A stretch of 64,000 nt of DNA from Allomuricauda sp. TY007 (GTDB taxonomy: Bacteria > Bacteroidota > Bacteroidia > Flavobacteriales > Flavobacteriaceae). The notes under the pieces were generated by a model that was not told the DNA's origin, did no database searches, and saw only the letters and a program-made list of their open reading frames with translations. Below, piece after piece: positions 27,639-34,169 of this stretch (position 1 is its first letter; each line of letters opens with the position of its first letter). A program made the translations under genes and the position numbers. The stretch covers positions 1 to 64,000 of the forward strand of contig NZ_WUEG01000015.1 of assembly GCF_010468565.1 (NCBI RefSeq), read 5' to 3'.

Positions 27639-28745
27639 ATGTCGACTTCAAAAAGATTATTTTTCCAAGTCAATTCCCTCATCCGTCTCAAACGGATGGA
27701 ACAAGTTTACAATAACAAAATAAATAAATTAATACGTAGAACTAAGGTTCACAGTTTAAACTCTGGAACCAAAAAACAAATTGTGGAGCGGTTTGCGAAG
27801 TATGGATTTAACAACATTTCATTAAAGTGGCATAGGTACTATAATGGTGCAGCTAGTTATCCACATATCGATTTTATTCCGGAACACCTTTTCTATGGAT
27901 ACATTGAGCCCGCTTTGAATAGGGTTCCTCTTCATCCTGCATGGGAAGACAAAGCTTCCATGGAAAAATTTGTAGATCCCAATTTAACACCAAACACCAT
28001 GCTAAAAAACTGCAATGGGTTTTATTACATCAATGATGAGATGGTTTCCCTTGATGAGGCTTTAGAGTATTGCTCAGAGTTGAGTCAATTTGTTATCAAG
28101 CATTCCATGGGCACTTGGGGAGGCAATGGGGTGAGAAAAATAGTTTTGGATAACTCAAACGATAAAAAGAAGTTTTTGAAAGCACTGTTCGACGAATATA
28201 AAAAAGACTTTGTGGTACAGGAAATTTTAAAGCAATCTGCCGAGTTATCTAAATTTAACCCAACCTCCATCAATACCATCAGGGTCATGTCCTATTTAAG
28301 GCCATCGGGTGTTGTTATTTTGTCCAAATTACTGAGGACAGGAAAAGAAGGTTCATTTACCGATAACACTTCTTCTGGAGGTGTTGCCTTTGGTGTGGAT
28401 TTAGAGGGAAAACTTACTGATTTTGGAATCGATCAGTTTGGAGTCAAAACAAAAAGTTTAGGTGATGACGATAGATTTAATGGTTTTGTTTTTCCAGAGA
28501 ATGAAAAAATTGTTGCAACCATTGAAAAAGTGCATAAACAAATGCCTTATTTTAGACTTGTATCCTGGGATGTTATGGTAAATGATAAGTCTGAAATCAA
28601 AATAATCGAGTTCAATACCTTTGGTCAGGGCATCAATTTGCACCAAATCACCAATGGCCCCTTATTTGGGGAATATTTTGATGAAATCATGGAAATTGCC
28701 AAAAATTACGATAAGTTGAGCGATATTATGAATAATCTTGGATAG
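27639..28745 (+). CDS. Sugar-transfer-associated ATP-grasp protein
   Basis: 368 residues. The second half matches the ATP-grasp family often found in polysaccharide loci (ATPgrasp_ST): FVIKHSMGTWGGNGVRKI, NPTSINTIRVMSYL, DNTSSGGVAFGVDLEGKL and EFNTFGQGINLHQITNGPLFG. The N-terminal 110 residues are basic and helical. Reaction and substrate are unknown for this family; carboxylate-amine or carboxylate-thiol ligation is the usual chemistry of the fold. It is the third ATP-grasp gene within 9 kb and lies between the second TupA-like gene and a GT2 gene. Confidence 0.83.
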   Translation: MSTSKRLFFQVNSLIRLKRMEQVYNNKINKLIRRTKVHSLNSGTKKQIVERFAKYGFNNISLKWHRYYNGAASYPHIDFIPEHLFYGYIEPALNRVPLHPAWEDKASMEKFVDPNLTPNTMLKNCNGFYYINDEMVSLDEALEYCSELSQFVIKHSMGTWGGNGVRKIVLDNSNDKKKFLKALFDEYKKDFVVQEILKQSAELSKFNPTSINTIRVMSYLRPSGVVILSKLLRTGKEGSFTDNTSSGGVAFGVDLEGKLTDFGIDQFGVKTKSLGDDDRFNGFVFPENEKIVATIEKVHKQMPYFRLVSWDVMVNDKSEIKIIEFNTFGQGINLHQITNGPLFGEYFDEIMEIAKNYDKLSDIMNNLG

Positions 28746-28813
28746 TACTTTAACAATAAGCCATATACTCAACTCCTAGGAATAATCTAATTTAATTTAC
28801 TTAAAAAACCATT

Positions 28814-29830
28814 ATGTTATTAAGCATTATATTACCCATTTACAATGTAGCCAAATACTTGCCCTATTGTTTGGATAGCATATTACGGCAAAACCTTAGT
28901 CCAGATGCCTACGAGGTAATCATGGTTAATGACGGTTCTACCGATTCAAGTCATGACGTTGCCAGCACTTACGCAAAAAAGCATGCCAATTTTAAGGTAA
29001 TCGATCAAGAAAATAAAGGTGTGGGAGCGGCAAGAAATGTAGGATTGGACGCCGCTGTGGGAGAATATATCCACTTTCTTGACCCTGACGATTATTTGAC
29101 AATGGATGTACTGAATAACATTTTAGGAACCGCAAAGAAGTTCAATACCGACATTTTGGCCTTTAAAACCAAAGATACCGACACGTATTCCTTGGCCGAT
29201 TACCAAGATATCAGCAAAGAAAATGAAGAACCTCGAATTTATTCGGGGATAGAGTATATAAGCGAAAAAAAATACGGTAATGAAGCTTGGTGGTATATCA
29301 TAAAAAAGGATTTTTTACAAGAGTCCGGCATACGTTTTATGGAAGGAAGATGGATGGAAGATGCCATATTTACAATCTCTGTTTTGCTAAAGGCCAAACG
29401 TATTGTGCACCTTGACCATACTGTACTCATGCACGTTAAATTGCCAAGTTCAGCAATGAACAGTAGAGAAGAGTCTCACTACAAAAAACTTGTTTATGAT
29501 TATTTGAATGCTGCAGTAGTTTACAATGATATAATTAATTCGATGAAACCGAGTGATAGTACCGATGATGGTGCTATTAAAAGAATGAGGGTAAGACAGG
29601 ATTCTTTCATTTTTTTCGGCATTGCAAGAGCAATGCAATCGACTTTAAAATTTGAACACTTATGGGAACAATTGAAAGAAATGAAATCGATTGGAATCTA
29701 TCCTCTCAAGAATTTTACCAAGCTTAATTACACAAGTCTGAAATACAAAGTGTTAGTGACTATTTTTAATAATAAAACGCTTCTTTCCACATCATTTATT
29801 GTTTTTAAAAAATTAAACCTCTCCATATAG
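28814..29830 (+). CDS. Glycosyltransferase family 2
   Basis: 338 residues. N-terminal GT-A domain: LSIILPIYNVAKYLPYCLDSIL, then VMVNDGSTDSS-type acidic motif, KGVGAARNVGLDAA, and the metal-binding FLDPDDYL at about 91-98. WMEDAIF at about 181-187 is the usual catalytic-base region (ED). It should add one residue to the lipid-linked unit. The last 80 residues are poorly conserved. The gene ends 69 bases before the final GT4 gene of the locus. Confidence 0.9.
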   Translation: MLLSIILPIYNVAKYLPYCLDSILRQNLSPDAYEVIMVNDGSTDSSHDVASTYAKKHANFKVIDQENKGVGAARNVGLDAAVGEYIHFLDPDDYLTMDVLNNILGTAKKFNTDILAFKTKDTDTYSLADYQDISKENEEPRIYSGIEYISEKKYGNEAWWYIIKKDFLQESGIRFMEGRWMEDAIFTISVLLKAKRIVHLDHTVLMHVKLPSSAMNSREESHYKKLVYDYLNAAVVYNDIINSMKPSDSTDDGAIKRMRVRQDSFIFFGIARAMQSTLKFEHLWEQLKEMKSIGIYPLKNFTKLNYTSLKYKVLVTIFNNKTLLSTSFIVFKKLNLSI

Positions 29831-29899
29831 AAATTACAAAAGATTAAAATTTACCAGACCATCTTAACAAATTGGTTTGCCAAAGAATTAATTTATAAG

Positions 29900-31084
29900 A
29901 TGAGTCAAAACGGAAAACAACATAATCAGTCTATTTTGAACGAAGACATTAAAATCTCAATCTTCATCAACTCCTTGGCCGGGGGCGGTGCCGAAAGGGT
30001 CACCTCCTACCTGCTCCCTTATTTGATAAAAAAAGGGCAGTCCGTGGTTTTGGTACTGACCGAGGAGGAACTGGCTTACCCTGTTCCCGAAGAGGTTCCC
30101 ATTTATTATTTGGCCAAATCAAAAAAAAACGAATCCGGTATTCTAAAATTGGCAAAGCTCCCATGGCTGGCATATAAATATGCACGTTTTTTAAAAAGGG
30201 AAAACATTACCCATTCCTTCAGCCTTTTAACGCGCCCCTGCTACGTGAATATTATGGCGCGCTGGTTTACCAATCATCCCTACAAACTCATGATCAGCGA
30301 ACGCAACTTTCCGAGCATGCAATACGGTGGGAACGACCTTCAATCCCGGATCAATAATTTTTTGGTGAAACGCCTATACCCAAAAGCGGATTTGGTGGTA
30401 AGCAATGCCAAGGCCAGCGCCCAGGATTTGGTCGATAATTTTGGCGTTCCCAAAGAACGGACCCAAACCATATACAACCCCATCGATATTGACAAAATCG
30501 ACAAAATTGAAAAACTGGAAGGCTTTTTTGATGCCGATTATGTGAACGCCGTCAGTATTGGCAGATTGGTTCCGGAAAAAAACCACCTTTTTTTGTTGGA
30601 GGCCGTAGTCCCTTTCAAAAACCTACGCCTCTACATTTTTGGGGAAGGTGAACTTAGGTCGCAACTGGAAGCCAAGATCAAACATCTTGGATTGGAAGAA
30701 CAAGTGTTTTTGATGGGTTTTGAAAGCAATCCGTTCCAATATTTAAAAGCTGCCGATTTCTTTTTGTTCGGTTCTTTAAACGAAGGATTCCCCAACGTGC
30801 TCATGGAGGCCATGTGTTGTGGCCTGCCCATTGTAAGCACCAATTGCAAATCGGGCCCCGACGAAATGATGGAGCTGAAAGAGGCCAAAACCGATGATAT
30901 CATGTTTACCGACTACGGCATTCTAACTCCGGTAAACAATGTGGCCTGCATGCAAAAGGCCTTGGATTATGTGTTGCAACATCCCGAATTTTTGAAGGCA
31001 TGCAAGCCCAAACTTTTACAACGAATCCAAGATTTTAGGCGCGAACCTATATTGGAAGCTTATAGAAGTCTTTTTATTGCATAA
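29900..31084 (+). CDS. Glycosyltransferase family 4 (last gene of the locus)
   Basis: 394 residues. Features: ISIFINSLAGGGAERVTSYLL, then VSIGRLVPEKNH, and the donor motif GSLNEGFPNVLMEAMCCGLPIVS. Its base composition is visibly more GC-rich than the genes from 20017 to 29830 and resembles ugd and the epimerase. It may therefore belong to the older, stable part of the locus. It is followed by an inverted repeat that probably terminates transcription from both sides. Confidence 0.92.
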   Translation: MSQNGKQHNQSILNEDIKISIFINSLAGGGAERVTSYLLPYLIKKGQSVVLVLTEEELAYPVPEEVPIYYLAKSKKNESGILKLAKLPWLAYKYARFLKRENITHSFSLLTRPCYVNIMARWFTNHPYKLMISERNFPSMQYGGNDLQSRINNFLVKRLYPKADLVVSNAKASAQDLVDNFGVPKERTQTIYNPIDIDKIDKIEKLEGFFDADYVNAVSIGRLVPEKNHLFLLEAVVPFKNLRLYIFGEGELRSQLEAKIKHLGLEEQVFLMGFESNPFQYLKAADFFLFGSLNEGFPNVLMEAMCCGLPIVSTNCKSGPDEMMELKEAKTDDIMFTDYGILTPVNNVACMQKALDYVLQHPEFLKACKPKLLQRIQDFRREPILEAYRSLFIA

Positions 31085-31130
31085 GATTAAGCGGTATGAG
31101 GTCACCTAAAAAGCAACAAAATTGTGAATT

Positions 31131-31203
31131 TGTCAGGTTGAGCGCAGTCGAAACCCATTGATTATCAACATACTTTAGATTCTCGACGGCGCTCGAACTG
31201 ACA
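31131..31203. repeat. Long inverted repeat between convergent genes
   Basis: TGTCAGGTTGAGCGCAGTCG and the following AAA (31131-31153) are an imperfect reverse complement of 31181-31203. Nineteen of 23 positions match, with a 27-base loop. The repeat lies between the GT4 gene (plus) and the OmpA-like gene (minus). It could act as a bidirectional transcription end or be a member of a dispersed family, since its core GTCAGTTCGAG also occurs at 17447-17457. Confidence 0.65.
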
Positions 31204-31244
31204 GATAACGAGCTTTGTAGAAAGCTTCATCAGATTTTACGCGC

Positions 31245-32417
31245 TCAGAATTCTATTATTATGAATTCCGACCTCCTGTTCTTAGCATGTTTATCCTCAG
31301 TACAATAAACCCCATCGGCACATTCATTTACCAATTGAGTTTCCCCAAAGGCCTCATGACTGATTCTATCCGCAGAGATTCCTTTTGAAATCACATAATC
31401 TACAGTTCGTTCAGCCCTTCGTTCGGAAAGCCATTGATTGTATTTTTCCGTTCCCCTGGAATCGGTATGGGCAGTAACCCTGATTTTCAATCCAGGTTCG
31501 TCGTTCATGATGACGACCAACTGATCCAACAATTCTTTATCTTTTGAAGTCAAGTAAGAGGAATTGAGCTTAAAGTACACATTCCCCAAATCGTTTATCT
31601 TGGTCTGCAATGCATCTCTTCTAGCTTCTTCTGCTTCCCTTTTTGCCTTCTCCGCTGCAGCTAGTTCAGCGGCCTCTTTTTCTTTTTGAAGTCGTTCGGC
31701 CAGCAATCTTGCTTCTTCTTCGGCTTTGGCAATGGAATCCTGAACCCTTTGTTGCTCTTTTTCCATTTCCTGCAATAAGGCCAATTTCTCCTCCCCTTTT
31801 CTGGAAAGTCCTTTTTCTACATCAAACCTATAAGCTACACCTATTGCATGCTGAATGTGATTGGTTGCATTTTCCGTGTCCATGGCCCATTTACCTGTGG
31901 AGTTGAAATCCAAGCCCCAATGGTCGGAGAGCCACGTCCTAAAACCCAATACGGCATTATAGGTTCCCCTACCCTGATTGTTGGCATCGGTATACCCGGC
32001 ACCAATTCCTACGTACGGATCAAAAAAGCCCATGTGTCCCAAAATCATGTTCAAATCATAGCTTACCCTAAAATCAAGCCCCCAATAATCCACATCTTCT
32101 GGATTCACATTGTTGTCCACAATTTTTCCTTCCTTGTATTTGTTGTAAGAGCCTATGGCCTCCAAGCCAAGACCGTTTTTAAAATAACGGCCAAAACTAA
32201 GCCTGGACGGATAGGGCACTGCGTTCCATGCATCGCCTATGTCAAAAAGCCTTCCAAATTCATCTCCGGAGTCATCTACCACATTGGTTCCCAACGATAC
32301 AAGCCAGTAGCTTTGTACAATACTATCCTTCTTGGTCAGTTCTACGTCTTGGGCATAGGCCATGGCAAAAGAAAAAAAAGCCACGACCAATAGGGTCAAA
32401 GGTTTTGAAATATTCAT
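31245..32417 (-). CDS. OmpA-family outer membrane protein
   Basis: 390 residues. Signal peptide (ends AMAYAQ, about 22), an eight-stranded-type beta-barrel (about 25-195), an Ala/Glu/Lys-rich coiled coil (about 205-275) and a C-terminal OmpA peptidoglycan-binding domain (about 280-390) with TAHTDSRGTEKYNQWLSERRAE. The domain normally binds diaminopimelate in the cell wall and tethers the outer membrane. A CADGVYC segment near the end has two Cys that may form a disulfide. It is transcribed away from the polysaccharide locus, and 116 bases separate it from the lipoprotein gene upstream. Confidence 0.92.
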   Translation of the reverse strand: MNISKPLTLLVVAFFSFAMAYAQDVELTKKDSIVQSYWLVSLGTNVVDDSGDEFGRLFDIGDAWNAVPYPSRLSFGRYFKNGLGLEAIGSYNKYKEGKIVDNNVNPEDVDYWGLDFRVSYDLNMILGHMGFFDPYVGIGAGYTDANNQGRGTYNAVLGFRTWLSDHWGLDFNSTGKWAMDTENATNHIQHAIGVAYRFDVEKGLSRKGEEKLALLQEMEKEQQRVQDSIAKAEEEARLLAERLQKEKEAAELAAAEKAKREAEEARRDALQTKINDLGNVYFKLNSSYLTSKDKELLDQLVVIMNDEPGLKIRVTAHTDSRGTEKYNQWLSERRAERTVDYVISKGISADRISHEAFGETQLVNECADGVYCTEDKHAKNRRSEFIIIEF

Positions 32418-32533
32418 TTTTACTCGATTTGAGGTTTATCGCTTTCAAAGCTATGGCAAGCCCTTAAAAAAAGAAACTTTGCACTTCAAAGTGCGCTTAT
32501 TTTCGATGAGAGGCAAAATATATTTTAAAAGTC

Positions 32534-32995
32534 CTAATGGTCAATCCTTTGGAAAGTGATGGTTTTATCGACCAATGGCATTTTGTAGAGGTAAAAGGGA
32601 AAATTAGTGGTCTGAACCGTGGTTGCTTCCTCCTTTTTCTGCTCAACAAGCTCCAAGGCCATCGAAATTTCCGCGTCGGTCTCCTTCAATTTGGACAATA
32701 CGGGCGTTTTATCTCCTTTCTGCTCGCCCAAACAGACCAAAATTACCAGCTCTTGGGAAAAATCCACAACAGGAACGGGTAGGCCAGGTTTACGGGTTTT
32801 GTTTATTTCAGCATAAAATTTTCGCAACGATTTTGCATCCCGGATCACCCGTGCCCCGAATACATCTATGTTGATAAAACTATGATGGTCTATCAATACC
32901 ATGCCTTCCATTGCTTCGCCCGCAGGGGAATGCCCCTCTTTTTGGGCCCTACAGGAGAGCAAACAGACCAATGCTATGAAGACTATATATCTAAT
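32534..32995 (-). CDS. PrcB-like lipoprotein with probable ATT start
   Basis: 153 residues from an ATT codon at 32995. The only standard start in frame is a TTG at 32971, which would leave MVCLLSC, too short for a lipoprotein signal. From ATT the protein begins MRYIVFIALVCLLSC, a good lipoprotein signal with Cys15, and no ATG, GTG or other TTG lies between the upstream stop at 33011 and this point. The mature part contains VVDFSQELVILVCLGEQKGDK, resembling the PrcB C-terminal domain. Function unknown. The start lies 2 bases after the bshA stop codon (32998), so the genes are tightly coupled. Confidence 0.65.
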   Translation of the reverse strand: MRYIVFIALVCLLSCRAQKEGHSPAGEAMEGMVLIDHHSFINIDVFGARVIRDAKSLRKFYAEINKTRKPGLPVPVVDFSQELVILVCLGEQKGDKTPVLSKLKETDAEISMALELVEQKKEEATTVQTTNFPFYLYKMPLVDKTITFQRIDH

Positions 32996-32997
32996 GG

Positions 32998-34140
32998 CTA
33001 AAAAGTGTTTTTAAAGCGTGATTTAAAGGCTTTTTCATAAAGGTCTTCGTACAAGGGCAGCACATGTACTATATCAAATTTTGATGCCACATTGAATGCA
33101 TTTTCCTTGAACTTTTCCAAAGTTTCGTCATCCTTTAAGATTTCTATGGCCCGTGCTGCCATGGTCTCCACATCGCCTACATTGGCCAAATAACCGGATA
33201 CCCCGTCGATGTTTACTTCGGGAATCCCTCCTGTGTTGCTGGAAATTACGGCCACCTTATTGATCATCGCCTCCAAGGCCGCCAAACCAAAGCTTTCCGT
33301 TTCCGAAGGCAAGAGGAACAGATCGGAAAAACAAAGGATCCGATCAATTTCATTGCTATTGCCCAAGAACAACACTTTGTCCTTCAGGCCCAAAGAATCG
33401 CAAAGATCTTCCGCCTTTTCCTTTTCGGGCCCTTCGCCTACCATAATGAGTTTTGCAGGCATTGTTTTTTGGATCTGATGGAATATTTTAATGACGTCGG
33501 GGATGCGCTTAACCTTTCTAAAATTACTGATATGGGTAATGATCCGTTCATCTTCCCTTGCCATCATGGTGCGTTGGCAATCCGTATAATTGTTCTTGTA
33601 CTTGGTGGTCTCGATAAAGTTGGGAATCACCTCAATATCCTTTTCAATATCAAAAAGTTTTAAGGTCTCCATTTTCAAGGCCTCGGAAACCGAAGTCACC
33701 ACATCCGATTTATTGATGCTGAAGGTAACCGCCGGTTTATAAAAGGGGTGTTTGCCCACCAAGGTTATATCGGTTCCGTGCAAGGTGGTGATCATTGGAA
33801 TAAAGATTCCGTATTCCTGGAGCATCTTTTTGGCCATATAACCTGCATAGGCATGTGGTATGGCATAATGCACGTGCAACAGTTCAATACCGTACAGTTT
33901 GATGGTATCCACCAACTTACTGGAAAGCGCCAGCTCGTAAGGTTGGTAGTGGAACAAAGGATATTCCGGTACGTGTACCTCATGAAAATGAATGTTGTTA
34001 CCCAAAAGTTCCAAACGCACAGGTTGACGGTAGGTGATAAAGTGTACTTCATGGCCCCGCTCTGCAAGGGCAATACCCAATTCCGTGGCAACAACACCAC
34101 TACCGCCAAAGGTTGGGTAACACACAATCGCTATTTTCAT
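32998..34140 (-). CDS. bshA: N-acetyl-alpha-D-glucosaminyl L-malate synthase
   Basis: 380 residues. The GT4-type start MKIAIVCYPTFGGSGVVATELG, the HVHYAIPHAYAGYMAK segment and TTLHGTDITLVG are diagnostic of BshA, which joins GlcNAc from UDP-GlcNAc to L-malate in the first step of bacillithiol synthesis. The C-terminal donor site LLPSETESFGLAALEAM carries the EX7E-type motif. Bacillithiol is the main low-molecular-weight thiol in many Bacteroidota. The gene lies 29 bases downstream of the GH3/beta-lactamase fusion gene. bshB and bshC are not in the window. Confidence 0.95.
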   Translation of the reverse strand: MKIAIVCYPTFGGSGVVATELGIALAERGHEVHFITYRQPVRLELLGNNIHFHEVHVPEYPLFHYQPYELALSSKLVDTIKLYGIELLHVHYAIPHAYAGYMAKKMLQEYGIFIPMITTLHGTDITLVGKHPFYKPAVTFSINKSDVVTSVSEALKMETLKLFDIEKDIEVIPNFIETTKYKNNYTDCQRTMMAREDERIITHISNFRKVKRIPDVIKIFHQIQKTMPAKLIMVGEGPEKEKAEDLCDSLGLKDKVLFLGNSNEIDRILCFSDLFLLPSETESFGLAALEAMINKVAVISSNTGGIPEVNIDGVSGYLANVGDVETMAARAIEILKDDETLEKFKENAFNVASKFDIVHVLPLYEDLYEKAFKSRFKNTF

Positions 34141-34169
34141 AAGACAAATCTAAGGCAATTATTTATTAC

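Noticed and set aside
31848..32393. 181-codon plus-strand open frame inside the OmpA gene
   Set aside because: Antisense to the barrel-coding sequence; no motif.
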